Source: Candidatus Enterococcus huntleyi (GTDB lineage: Bacteria; Bacillota; Bacilli; Lactobacillales; Enterococcaceae). From it: DNA of 64,000 bases. The notes under the pieces are model-generated. The model did not search any database. It saw only the letters and a program-made list of their open reading frames with translations, and was not told the origin of the DNA. How positions within the stretch are numbered: the stretch's first letter is position 1; each line of letters opens with the position of its first letter. The position numbers and the translations under genes are program-made. Positions 31,264 to 39,242 of the stretch are shown here, piece by piece. Location: assembly GCF_009933175.1 (NCBI RefSeq), contig NZ_MAEJ01000028.1, positions 28,933 to 92,932 of the forward strand, written 5' to 3'.

Positions 31264-32154
31264 TTGTTAACGATTGAACGTCTGACAAAGAAGTTTGGCT
31301 CCCATGTAGTGTTAAATGAGATAGATATGTCTATCGAAAAGAATGATTTTTATGGGCTAGTAGGGAAGAATGGCGCTGGAAAAACTACCCTTATCAATCT
31401 GATTGCTGGGATCAATCAGCCAGATGAGGGGAAGATTTTATTCAATCATCAACCACTTTCATCCGAATATAAGGACTTAATTGGTTTAATGCCTGACTCA
31501 GAAGGACTACCTAAAAATAGTAATGGCTATGATTTCTTAAACTACATGGGAAAGCTAAAAAAGGTCAATCTGTCCCAGTCTGAAATTAAGCAACTGCTTA
31601 ATAATGTATGTCTTGATGTCTCTAAGCACCTATCAATAAAAAAATACTCATTTGGGATGAAGAAAAAATTGGCGATTGCTCAAGCCTTAATCGGCGAGCC
31701 TCAGATTATTATTCTAGATGAACCTACTTCTGGTGTTGATCCTGAATCAGCCATTCATCTACGAAGATTGTTCACTGACCTGCATAATGCAGGCAAAACA
31801 ATTCTGCTTACTTCCCATAACTTGGAGGAAGTCGAAAAAATGTGTAATAAGCTATCCTTCATAGAAAATGGTCACTTATCAGTTTCAGGAGAAATAGCTA
31901 CCCTCATAAAGAATAATCAATCCAGCATCCAATTAATTATCACCTTCGAAACAGCCTATACACATGATGAATTACTTGGTAAAACCAAAAATTTACCTTT
32001 TACATTTGATCTAGAGTACCGGAATAATAGAATGATTATCGACTGTTCTACACTAGCTATTAATCAGATTCTCTCTTTACTCTTACAGCTCGAGGATTTC
32101 AAAATCGTCGAGCTAGCAACAGAAAAAAATAATTTAGAACAAATCCTATTTTAA
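31264..32154 (+). CDS. ABC transporter ATP-binding protein
   Basis: A 296-residue ATPase. Walker A is GKNGAGKTTL (residues 37-46), the signature YSFGMKKKLAIAQ is at about 136, Walker B IIILDEPTSGVDP at about 154, and a switch His follows in LLTSHNLEEVE. The C-terminal 80 residues are a soluble extension. The start is TTG at 31264, with GAGG upstream. With the adjoining permease it forms an ABC-2 exporter or a bacteriocin-immunity-like pump. Substrate is unknown. Confidence 0.9.
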   Translation: MLTIERLTKKFGSHVVLNEIDMSIEKNDFYGLVGKNGAGKTTLINLIAGINQPDEGKILFNHQPLSSEYKDLIGLMPDSEGLPKNSNGYDFLNYMGKLKKVNLSQSEIKQLLNNVCLDVSKHLSIKKYSFGMKKKLAIAQALIGEPQIIILDEPTSGVDPESAIHLRRLFTDLHNAGKTILLTSHNLEEVEKMCNKLSFIENGHLSVSGEIATLIKNNQSSIQLIITFETAYTHDELLGKTKNLPFTFDLEYRNNRMIIDCSTLAINQILSLLLQLEDFKIVELATEKNNLEQILF

Positions 32155-32280
32155 GGAACTAAAAAATTATTAGTTATTCTCACCTAGTATCAAAAAGTAG
32201 CCTGATTTTACATACTTAAATCTGTTATTTAAACTGGCATAAGTACGAAAAAATGTGCGGAAACTTGCTGCTTTTTATAG

Positions 32281-32599
32281 ACTTGTGGCTAGTTGCGCAT
32301 CATTTAGAGAGAAAAGCGAGGTGAAAAAGCTGGTTTTGATGGAAAAACCCACTAGGTAAAGGATTCTTGTTTTTTTAAACTCTGTCTAATTGAGTGAAAA
32401 CACCGCAACTAGCCACAACTTTGAATAAAGCACTAAAGACTGTGATTTCCAGCTACATATGAACTTAACTTTAGATGTTTTCTAAAAAATACACTGTAAG
32501 AATCCCATGGTGTAGCGGTTTATATTTCTGCTAGACATCAGCGCGAGCATTTTTATGAGTGATAACTGACCACTTTTCCATAACTTGTGGCTAGTTGCG
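32281..32599. repeat. Three copies of a 15-17 bp repeat in a gene-free region
   Basis: ACTTGTGGCTAGTTGCG occurs at 32281-32297 and 32583-32599. Its reverse complement (CGCAACTAGCCACAA, 15 of 17) is at 32404-32418. No gene lies in 32155-32752. The inverted middle copy can pair with either flank. No transposase is nearby. Confidence 0.8.
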
Positions 32600-32752
32600 T
32601 TTTTTGTGAAACAAAATACACAACAGGTCGGCAATTTTTAAGAAAAAACGACTGGTCAACAGATTAATCCGTTCCGCTTATCAAGTTTCCAGATAGTGGA
32701 ACAGTATACGTACGATATAGAAGAACTAGAACCGTTCGCTTACAATAACGAA

Positions 32753-32796
32753 AAAAAGTAGCTGATACCCGTTTTTTCAGGGTACAGCTACTTTTT
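32753..32796. terminator. Terminator downstream of rqcH
   Basis: AAAAAGTAGCTG pairs with CAGCTACTTTTT, and ATACCC with GGGTA inside. The A-rich left flank gives a T tract for the reverse-strand gene; the right flank serves the other strand. Confidence 0.88.
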
Positions 32797-32803
32797 GTTT
32801 TGC

Positions 32804-34510
32804 TTATTTTTCTCTCAACGATTCCACAACTGTTTCTTCTGGTGTCACAAAGACTGTTTTTTGATTCTCATAAATCACATAGCCAGGTTTTGCACCGTTT
32901 GGTTTTTTGATGTGTTTGACTTGAACAACATCGACAGGGACCTGAGCTGAATGTCTGAATTTTGAGTAGAAGGCAGCGAGCTCAGCGGCTTCCATAATTG
33001 TTTCATCTGACGGTTGGTCACTTTTTATAATGACATGTGAGCCGGGAATATCCTTGGCATGCAACCAGTGATCCGTTTTTCTAGCTGTTTTTAATGTCAA
33101 TTGATCATTTTGTAAATTGTTTTTTCCGACAAGTATTTGCGTGCCATCAGAAGAGAGGAAGCGTTCGGGTTGTGATTTTTTCTCTTGTTTTTGCTTCTTG
33201 GTTTTTCTTTTTCGGATGTATCCTTGTTCAGTTAATTCCTCTTTAATGACTGATAAATCCATTGGTCCGGCAATTTCTAGCTGGGCGAGCACAGATTCTA
33301 AATAGGCAATTTCTTCCTTTGTTTCTTGAATTTGCTTGCCGATTAACTTGACAGCATTCTTCAATTTTTGATATTTTTGGAAATATTTCTGAGCGTTTTG
33401 GTTAGGAGTCAACGCTGGATTTAGCTTAATAATAATTGGTTGGTTTTCTTCATAATAGTTTTCCAGCTCAACTTTTTCGGCTCCTCTAGGCACTTGTGTC
33501 ATAAAGGTCGTCAAGAGTTCGCCTTCACGACGAAATTCTTCGGCGTTTTCTGAATCGGCTAAGGTCTTTTCGCGTTTCTTCAGTTTAGACTGATTGCGTT
33601 TTAACTCATTTTCCATTTTTCTCAGCAGCTCGCCACCTTGCTGCTTAACCCGGTCTTTTTCCGCTTTATCGCCGTAATAGGCATCCAATAGCTGACTGAG
33701 CGTCTCATAGTGGGTGAGGGCTGCCCCTGTTTGTGTTTTCAAACTTTCATATTCAAATGGCGTAAAGAGTTCTTTTTGTCCCAGTACCGTTAAGGTCGGT
33801 TTGACCTGTTGACTTGCTGCAATAAATTCTGCCCAGACAGCCATTTTTTCATTTGGTCGCTCTTTCAGTCGATAGGCCAATTCATCGGCCGTATCACGAC
33901 CCAGTCCTTGAAATTGTTGCTGCAAGTAACTTCCAGACAACTCATCGGCTTGCGATAGGATATGGAAGACTTGCTCTTTGTCAGCTTCAAAAGGATTCTT
34001 TTGCGTTTGTAGCGGCGGTGCAATGTACTCAACACCAGGGAGGATGGAGCGATAGGTATTTTGCGAACTACCAATATGTTTTATCGCATCAAGAATTTTC
34101 CCAGTTTCTTTATTCAATAAGATAATCGTACTATGGCGACCCATTAACTCAACCACCAACACGATATCTTGTAAATCACCTAGCTCGTTGCGTTTACTGA
34201 AGGAAAAATGAATCACACGATCATTTTCCACTTGATGAATCGATTCAAGGATTGCGCCTTCTAAATGCTTTCTCAGCATCATCACAAAATTAGGGGGTGT
34301 ATCAGGATTTCCATAAGCAATCTCGGTTAATTGGACCCGGGCATAACTAGGGTGTGCCGATAATAGCAGACGCTGATTTTTGCCTCGTGCTCGGATAACT
34401 AAAACAACCTCGTTTTCATAAGGTTGGTGAATTTTTGATAGACGACCAGATAATAATTGCGTTTGTAGCTCTTGAACCATTGCATGTGTAAAAATACCAT
34501 CAAAGGACAT
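32804..34510 (-). CDS. rqcH: Rqc2/RqcH homologue (NFACT, fibronectin-binding FbpA family)
   Basis: A 568-residue reverse-strand protein of the NFACT family. The N-terminal domain begins MSFDGIFTHAMVQELQTQLLSGRLSKIHQPYENEVVL. A helix-rich middle and a coiled coil (about 280-430; QLKKREKTLADSENAEEF) follow. The NFACT-R domain is C-terminal (about 455-568), with TLKTARKTDHWLHAKDIPGSHVII. By family knowledge, RqcH binds stalled 50S subunits and directs C-terminal alanine tailing; earlier names called it a fibronectin-binding protein. ATG at 34510 has AGGGAT upstream; a TTG three bases earlier is not needed. A single gene with its own terminator. Confidence 0.93.
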   Translation of the reverse strand: MSFDGIFTHAMVQELQTQLLSGRLSKIHQPYENEVVLVIRARGKNQRLLLSAHPSYARVQLTEIAYGNPDTPPNFVMMLRKHLEGAILESIHQVENDRVIHFSFSKRNELGDLQDIVLVVELMGRHSTIILLNKETGKILDAIKHIGSSQNTYRSILPGVEYIAPPLQTQKNPFEADKEQVFHILSQADELSGSYLQQQFQGLGRDTADELAYRLKERPNEKMAVWAEFIAASQQVKPTLTVLGQKELFTPFEYESLKTQTGAALTHYETLSQLLDAYYGDKAEKDRVKQQGGELLRKMENELKRNQSKLKKREKTLADSENAEEFRREGELLTTFMTQVPRGAEKVELENYYEENQPIIIKLNPALTPNQNAQKYFQKYQKLKNAVKLIGKQIQETKEEIAYLESVLAQLEIAGPMDLSVIKEELTEQGYIRKRKTKKQKQEKKSQPERFLSSDGTQILVGKNNLQNDQLTLKTARKTDHWLHAKDIPGSHVIIKSDQPSDETIMEAAELAAFYSKFRHSAQVPVDVVQVKHIKKPNGAKPGYVIYENQKTVFVTPEETVVESLREK

Positions 34511-34776
34511 CAATATCCCTCATTTCTTTTCTAGAATATCTCTATTATAACGAATAATGTTGAGAACACCAATCTTGATTGCTTTTCTTTTCGAATAATG
34601 AGGCGGCTCTTTCTATCTATAGAAGCCAGTGTGTATTAAAATAATCCTACAAAATAAATAGGGTAGATTAAATGGTTCACCGAATAAATTTTTTCTTCAG
34701 ATTTTATTTGAGTAAAGGATAGTTATTTTTTCCTATAAAAGGTATAATGGATAGAGAAAATTTAGGAGGCTGTTGC

Positions 34777-35400
34777 ATGGAAAAATGGTTTAATAAACTA
34801 AAAAATAAATTGGTAGACAGTTGGTACGATTTCGTCGATTTAGCTAGCGTCAATCAAAAACGTAGTTTCCTCTATGCCGGCTCTTTACTCGCTTTTGTTA
34901 CAATAGCTACACTTGTGATGATCCTGATTCAGCCAAATATTCGTAGACAAGAAATTGAAAACTTGGTTTATCCCGATATTCAATCAAATAAGGTCAAATT
35001 CTTTGATGAGGGAGATCCTGATAAAGTCATTAAGGAAAGTAAGGCTATTTCTGTTATGTATGGCAAGCCAGATGGGCAAACCTATGACAAAGTCTTACAA
35101 GTATTAAATAATCCGACTGCCGTAAAGGACTTAAATCGAACATTTTATTTTTATCCAATTATTTATAAATCTCACCAACTGGAAGAAAAATACTCAATTG
35201 ATAGCAATCAAATAACATTCGTCTTCTATGAAAAAGGGGTCGAAAAAAATCGTTTTGCTGTTGAAAACCTGGAAGACTTTAAAAATGAATTTGTCCCTGA
35301 ACTCAATCGTTTACCGATGTGGAATATCACTGATGTGCCATCAAAAACGAATGAAACAACTGATTCAAGCTCGAAAACTGTCAAAGATTCTTCTCAGTAA
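34777..35400 (+). CDS. Membrane-anchored protein of unknown function
   Basis: A 207-residue protein with a 30-residue charged cytoplasmic start, one membrane helix (about 31-50; YAGSLLAFVTIATLVMILI) and an extracellular domain. The outer domain (KFFDEGDPDKVIKESKAISVMYGKPDGQTYDKVLQVLNN…FYFYPIIY) has the feel of a thioredoxin-like fold without the CxxC pair, which is a guess. The tail is Ser/Thr-rich. Start 34777 follows TAGGAGG; the in-frame start at 34747 has none. TATAAT at 34743-34748 is a likely -10 box. Confidence 0.75.
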   Translation: MEKWFNKLKNKLVDSWYDFVDLASVNQKRSFLYAGSLLAFVTIATLVMILIQPNIRRQEIENLVYPDIQSNKVKFFDEGDPDKVIKESKAISVMYGKPDGQTYDKVLQVLNNPTAVKDLNRTFYFYPIIYKSHQLEEKYSIDSNQITFVFYEKGVEKNRFAVENLEDFKNEFVPELNRLPMWNITDVPSKTNETTDSSSKTVKDSSQ

Positions 35401-35545
35401 GGCTCGTCTGTTCTAGTGAGCACGATCGTTGAAGAATAAGCTATAAATCAAGGGTTAAGCAGGTGATTCGTAAAATATTCATTTCTTTTTCTGGACGTTT
35501 TCGCAATTTCTCACAACAAATTCTCATCTTTTTTTCATTTTGTTG

Positions 35546-35574
35546 TTGACGAATCTTTATACATCCTGTACACT
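35546..35574 (+). promoter_or_regulatory. Promoter of the trp-transporter leader
   Basis: TTGACG (35546-35551) and TACACT (35569-35574), 17-bp spacer; transcription would start about 25 bp before the leader-peptide ATG. Confidence 0.8.
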
Positions 35575-35606
35575 AAGTTCAATCATAAAAAAAGGGAGTG
35601 GCCATC

Positions 35607-35666
35607 ATGAATCTATCTATCAAATTTGTACAAGTGAATAACGTATGGCAAAGCTGGCGTAGGTAG
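35607..35666 (+). CDS. Trp-rich leader peptide (19 aa)
   Basis: MNLSIKFVQVNNVWQSWRR, stop TAG. Trp codons are at positions 14 (35646) and 17 (35655). The RBS AAAGGGAGTG precedes the ATG, and a promoter lies just upstream. The stop codon is immediately followed by alternating stem segments and a terminator. The layout is that of ribosome-mediated attenuation, with ribosome stalling at the UGG codons when Trp-tRNA is low. The matching leader at 38981 carries Tyr/Phe codons at the same place. Too short to be called as an ORF, but strongly supported by context. Confidence 0.88.
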   Translation: MNLSIKFVQVNNVWQSWRR

Positions 35667-35786
35667 TTGTATTGATGAAGTCATTCATGGATACAGCTTT
35701 TAGAGTCGTTTCTAAAAATTGTATCTATGCTAATAGCTAATTATTGCTTATTTCACCGCATAGATAAATTATCTATGTGGTTTTTT
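35667..35786 (+). promoter_or_regulatory. Trp attenuator: five alternating RNA segments
   Basis: Segments 1 and 2 form a 30-nt hairpin starting just after the stop codon (35667-35696; TTGTATT with GATACAG, ATGAA with TTCAT). Segment 2 can instead pair with 3 (GGATACAG 35689-35696 with TTGTATCT 35719-35726, inner TTTTAGA/TCTAAAA). Segment 3 can pair with 4 as an antiterminator (TATCTATGC 35722-35730 with GCATAGATA 35758-35766). Segment 4 otherwise pairs with 5, the 11-bp terminator 35756-35780, with six T residues. Predicted logic: stalling at Trp14 leaves 1:2 free to form, then 3:4 allows read-through; a ribosome that reaches the stop blocks segment 1, 2:3 forms and 4:5 terminates. Confidence 0.82.
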
Positions 35787-35791
35787 GTCTT

Positions 35792-35830
35792 AACGGCAAC
35801 TACCACTCATTGGGTAGTTGCCGTTTTTTT
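35792..35830 (+). terminator. Second terminator in the trp-transporter leader
   Basis: AACGGCAACTACC pairs with GGGTAGTTGCCGTT around a short loop, followed by seven T residues. It lies only 6 bp after the attenuator's T run, still upstream of the first transporter gene. A further GACGGAA/TTCCGTC hairpin sits at about 35868-35906. Confidence 0.88.
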
Positions 35831-35952
35831 CATCTACGAATTGTACGAACAGCAAACGGAAGCAACCGACGGAAAGTGATCACCATTTACAGCGCTCTTC
35901 CGTCAGCACATTCAGCATTATCAACTTATTAAAAAAATTGGAGGAATTATAC

Positions 35953-36951
35953 ATGAAAAACAAACGATTAATTTTAGCAGTCAGCGCAGTGGTACTAGTC
36001 TTGGTGGGGGCGTTCTTTTTACAGGATAAAAAGACAGAAACCGCAAAGGTTGAGAAAAAAGTGGTTGGTGTACTACAATTTGTCAGCCATCCAGCACTAG
36101 ATGAAATTTATAAAGGCGTCCAAAAAGGATTAGAGGATGAGGGATATACCAAAGACCGCATCGAGATTGTTTTCCAAAATGGGCAAGCTGATCAAAGTAA
36201 ACTAACCACCATGAGTCAACAACTAGTCCAAAAGAAATCAGACGTTTTAATCGGAATTGCCACGCCAGCGGCTCAATCATTAGCTACTACTACTTCAGAT
36301 GTCCCAATTGTCTTAGGCGCTGTGACAGATCCTGTCGGTGCTGGACTGGTAGCTGACAATGATGCACCAGGAGCAAACATTACCGGAGTTTCCGACAAGT
36401 CACCGGTCGCGGCTCAAATGGACTTAGCCAAAGAATTATTACCTTCAGCTAAGACTATCGGCATTTTATATTCATCAACTGAGGATAATTCAAAATATCA
36501 AGTAGCAGAAGTCGAAGAAGCCGCGAAAAAATTAGGTTTTGAAACAAAGAAAATGGCCGTTCCATCTAGTAATGAAATTGCCCAAACCGTTCAAGTTATG
36601 AGCGGGGACGTTGATTTCATCTATATTCCAACTGACAACACAATCGCCAATGCGATGCAAACAGTGGTCAATGAAGCCAATAAATCGAATACACCAATTA
36701 TTCCATCTGTTGATACGATGGTGAGCCAAGGCGGTTTAGCAACTGTTGGGATTAATCAATTTGATTTAGGGGTCCAAACCGGTAAGATGGCCGCTGACAT
36801 TCTAGCAGGAAAATCAGATCCCGCAACCACACCTGTCTACACATTTACAGAAGGCGACACAATTATCAACACGACTCAGGCAGAAAAATTAGGCATTGAA
36901 ATTCCAGCAACCTTAAAAGAATCTGCTAAGCTTGTGACCACTGAAGAATAG
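35953..36951 (+). CDS. trpX: ABC transporter substrate-binding protein, tryptophan (TrpX) type
   Basis: A 332-residue exported protein of the ABC_sub_bind family (PF04392 type): VGVLQFVSHPALDEIYKGVQKGLEDEGY near residue 38 and the later GAVTDPVGAGLV are characteristic. A single hydrophobic segment (about residues 5-23) has no lipobox Cys, so it seems to be an N-terminally membrane-anchored binding protein rather than a lipoprotein. Trp as substrate is inferred from the Trp leader peptide and from the trpXYZ naming of this family in streptococci. Start 35953 follows TTGGAGG; an upstream in-frame start at 35818 lies in the second terminator. Confidence 0.85.
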   Translation: MKNKRLILAVSAVVLVLVGAFFLQDKKTETAKVEKKVVGVLQFVSHPALDEIYKGVQKGLEDEGYTKDRIEIVFQNGQADQSKLTTMSQQLVQKKSDVLIGIATPAAQSLATTTSDVPIVLGAVTDPVGAGLVADNDAPGANITGVSDKSPVAAQMDLAKELLPSAKTIGILYSSTEDNSKYQVAEVEEAAKKLGFETKKMAVPSSNEIAQTVQVMSGDVDFIYIPTDNTIANAMQTVVNEANKSNTPIIPSVDTMVSQGGLATVGINQFDLGVQTGKMAADILAGKSDPATTPVYTFTEGDTIINTTQAEKLGIEIPATLKESAKLVTTEE

Positions 36952-37013
36952 TCAAAAAGTAAAGAATACGAGCTAAAGAAACAAGCCATTCACAAAGAGA
37001 TTAAAAAAGAGGC

Positions 37014-37058
37014 GATGAAGCAAAATAAAATTTTTGCTTCATCACCCAAAATTTTTTT
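37014..37058 (+). terminator. Partial terminator between trpX and trpY
   Basis: GATGAAGCAAAA pairs with TTTTTGCTTCATC; a T run follows after an 8-nt gap. The offset suggests a leaky terminator or mRNA-stability hairpin that would make more binding protein than permease, a common arrangement. Confidence 0.65.
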
Positions 37059-37140
37059 CACTAACTATCACTAATTCACCTCATTATTTAGTATAGTTAT
37101 ATAAATAGAAGATAGTAGAAAAGAACTTGGAGGAATACGT

Positions 37141-38019
37141 ATGATCGTCTCAGCAATTGGTCAAGGAATGTTATGGGCAATCCTTGGATTAGGTATCTAT
37201 ATGACTTATCGAATATTAAATTTCCCGGATATGACAACGGAAGGATCGTTTCCATTAGGTGGAGCAGTCTGTGTAACTGCAATTTCAAATGGCATTCATC
37301 CATTGTTAGCCACTCTTTTAGGAATTCTTGCGGGGATGGCTGCCGGTATGGTCACAGGCTTGCTCTTCACAAAAGGCAAGATTCCAGTTATTTTAGCGGG
37401 AATTCTGGTAATGTCAGGTCTGAATTCTGTAATCTTGTTCGTGATGCAAACACCGAACCTTTCTTTATTAAATAAACCAAAAATTCAAGATGTTTTTACA
37501 AAATTACCGTTACCAGATTACTTTGATATTGTGATTGTTGGCGTGATTGCCTTAGCGATAATCATCGCCTTACTCTTATTTTTCTTCCACACGGATCTTG
37601 GTCAATCGTATATTGCTACCGGAGATAATGAAACAATGGCGCGCTCTCTTGGCGTACCTACGGATCGAATGAAGATTCTGGGCTTAACTCTTTCTAATGG
37701 TGTGATTGCCTTATCGGGAGCTTTAATCGCACAAAACGATGGCTATGCTGATGTCAGCAAAGGAACTGGGGTCATCGTGATTGGTTTGGCTTCAATTATT
37801 ATTGGGGAAGTACTGTTTGGCGAATTAACCTTCTCTGAACGCCTCATTGCAATTGTAATAGGAAGTATTATTTATCAATTATTAATTTTACTTGTGATCA
37901 AAGCTGGTTTTGACACAACTTATCTAAAAATCTTCTCGGCAGGAATTCTGGCGATTTGCTTAATGATTCCTCAACTAAAACGCGCGTTGAACTTAACGCT
38001 AGGCACAGAAAAGGAGTAA
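37141..38019 (+). CDS. trpY: ABC transporter permease, tryptophan (TrpY) type
   Basis: A 292-residue inner-membrane permease with about nine membrane segments, of the BPD_transp_2 (branched-chain LivH-like) family that partners PF04392 binding proteins. YMTYRILNFPDMTTEGSFPLGGAV near the start and GDNETMARSLGVPTDRMKILGLTLSNGVIALSGAL in the middle are typical. RBS TTGGAGG. It precedes the ATPase gene by 6 bp. Confidence 0.88.
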   Translation: MIVSAIGQGMLWAILGLGIYMTYRILNFPDMTTEGSFPLGGAVCVTAISNGIHPLLATLLGILAGMAAGMVTGLLFTKGKIPVILAGILVMSGLNSVILFVMQTPNLSLLNKPKIQDVFTKLPLPDYFDIVIVGVIALAIIIALLLFFFHTDLGQSYIATGDNETMARSLGVPTDRMKILGLTLSNGVIALSGALIAQNDGYADVSKGTGVIVIGLASIIIGEVLFGELTFSERLIAIVIGSIIYQLLILLVIKAGFDTTYLKIFSAGILAICLMIPQLKRALNLTLGTEKE

Positions 38020-38025
38020 TTGCTT

Positions 38026-38805
38026 ATGGCTATCATTGAAATTAAACAAGTCAGAAAAGAGATTGATAATGGATCGCAAGAGAAAAAAGTTTTATTAGAC
38101 TCGATCGATTTAACCATCAATGCGGGTGAATTTGTGACCGTATTAGGAGGCAACGGGGCAGGAAAGAGTACCTTATTTAATTCGATTGCTGGCACTACCG
38201 CCGTCACTAGCGGCACGATTACGATGGGAGATCGGGTAGTGAATAATTATACGGAAGAAAAGCGTGCAGAATTTCTTTCACGGGTTTTTCAAGATCCTAA
38301 GATGGGCACTGCTCCTCGTATGACGGTTGCAGAAAATTTATTGCTTGCTCAAAAAAGAGGCGAGAAACGTTTCCTCAAAAACAGACAATTAAAGCAACAA
38401 CGTGACTTCTTTTATGGGCTATGTAAAGAGGTAGGAAATGGATTAGAACAGCATTTAGATACACCAACTGGGCATTTATCCGGAGGTCAGAGACAAGCAT
38501 TAAGTTTACTGATGGCAACCATTAAACGGCCGGAATTATTACTTTTAGATGAACATACGGCAGCTCTTGATCCCAAAACCTCTAAACAATTGATGGCTTT
38601 AACCGATCGTCGGATTAAAGAAGAAAATCTGACCTGCTTGATGATTACTCATCGCATGGAGGACGCGTTACATTATGGCAATCGTCTCATTGTTCTGCAA
38701 AATGGACGAATCATTCAAGACCTTTCTGCCAAAGAAAAAGAGCAATTAACCCTTTCAGATTTACTTCTGTTTTTTGAAGAACAAGAAGAAGTCGTTGTCG
38801 GATAA
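38026..38805 (+). CDS. trpZ: ABC transporter ATP-binding protein, tryptophan (TrpZ) type
   Basis: A 259-residue ATPase. Walker A is GGNGAGKSTL near residue 41, the signature LSGGQRQALSLLMA near 146, and Walker B LLLLDEHTAALDP near 168, where the usual DEPT is DEHT, a known feature of this subfamily. ATG at 38026 is chosen because AAGGAG (38011-38016) is at 9 bp; a TTG at 38020 is too close. Last gene of the transporter operon. Confidence 0.9.
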   Translation: MAIIEIKQVRKEIDNGSQEKKVLLDSIDLTINAGEFVTVLGGNGAGKSTLFNSIAGTTAVTSGTITMGDRVVNNYTEEKRAEFLSRVFQDPKMGTAPRMTVAENLLLAQKRGEKRFLKNRQLKQQRDFFYGLCKEVGNGLEQHLDTPTGHLSGGQRQALSLLMATIKRPELLLLDEHTAALDPKTSKQLMALTDRRIKEENLTCLMITHRMEDALHYGNRLIVLQNGRIIQDLSAKEKEQLTLSDLLLFFEEQEEVVVG

Positions 38806-38916
38806 GGCTTTATCTCATAAATGACTGAGTAAATCTTCTATTACAATTAAAGAGAGTTTTTTGAAAAGAATCAATTTAGTGGATAAAAGAAAATGAAAAA
38901 ATAATTAAAAAAAGTA

Positions 38917-38945
38917 TTGACACTCTTATATATTCAGCCTATACT
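38917..38945 (+). promoter_or_regulatory. Promoter of the aromatic-biosynthesis leader
   Basis: TTGACA (38917-38922) and TATACT (38940-38945), 17-bp spacer, near-consensus. Transcription should start about 30 bp before the leader peptide. Confidence 0.88.
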
Positions 38946-38980
38946 TAGTTAAATCTTAAAAACAGTTTGGAGCGATTGCA

Positions 38981-39037
38981 ATGTCACTATTACAAAACCC
39001 ACAACTGAATAATTATTACTTTAGCTATTTTAGATAA
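38981..39037 (+). CDS. Tyr/Phe-rich leader peptide (18 aa)
   Basis: MSLLQNPQLNNYYFSYFR, stop TAA. Residues 12-17 are Y-Y-F-S-Y-F, five aromatic codons out of six. TTGGAG lies 8 bp before the ATG. Like the peptide at 35607, it has Gln-x-Asn-Asn just before the aromatic cluster and Arg at the end (QVNNVWQSWRR against QLNNYYFSYFR), which suggests common origin. It precedes the aro operon, whose products are Tyr and Phe. Confidence 0.9.
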   Translation: MSLLQNPQLNNYYFSYFR

Positions 39038-39160
39038 GTTTGTATTCATGAATTCATGGATGCAAACCTAAACGTTTGTATCTATGATGGCTAGGGGATT
39101 TTAAGATGTAAGTTGTCTTTTCTGCCACATAGATGAAAATCTATTGTGGCTTTTTATTTT
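39038..39160 (+). promoter_or_regulatory. Tyr/Phe attenuator: five alternating RNA segments
   Basis: Segments 1:2 form a 12-bp hairpin right after the stop codon (GTTTGTATTCAT 39038-39049 with ATGGATGCAAAC 39056-39067). Segments 2:3 are GATGCAAAC (39059-39067) with GTTTGTATC (39074-39082). Segments 3:4 are ATCTATG (39080-39086) plus GGC with CATAGAT (39128-39134) plus GCC. The terminator 4:5 is GCCACATAGAT with ATCTATTGTGGC (39124-39150), then a T-rich tail. TTGTATCTATG and TTCATGGAT are shared word for word with the Trp leader. Same predicted logic: starvation stalls the ribosome at Tyr/Phe codons and gives read-through. Confidence 0.85.
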
Positions 39161-39170
39161 CTACACTTGT

Positions 39171-39222
39171 AAAAGATGTCCACTGTAGATTTTCTGAAAA
39201 TTTACAGTGGACATCTTTTTTT
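39171..39222 (+). terminator. Second terminator in the aro leader
   Basis: AAAGATGTCCACTGTA pairs with TACAGTGGACATCTTT (16 bp), with ATTTTC/GAAAAT inside, so almost the whole 50 nt is self-complementary. A T run follows. Only 20 bp separate it from the aroE start, leaving no room for another promoter. Confidence 0.9.
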
Positions 39223-39242
39223 AATTGATTGGAGGAGAAAAA

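Noticed and set aside
32155..32752. CRISPR array made of the 17-bp repeats
   Set aside because: Only three copies, one inverted, with uneven spacing and no cas genes.
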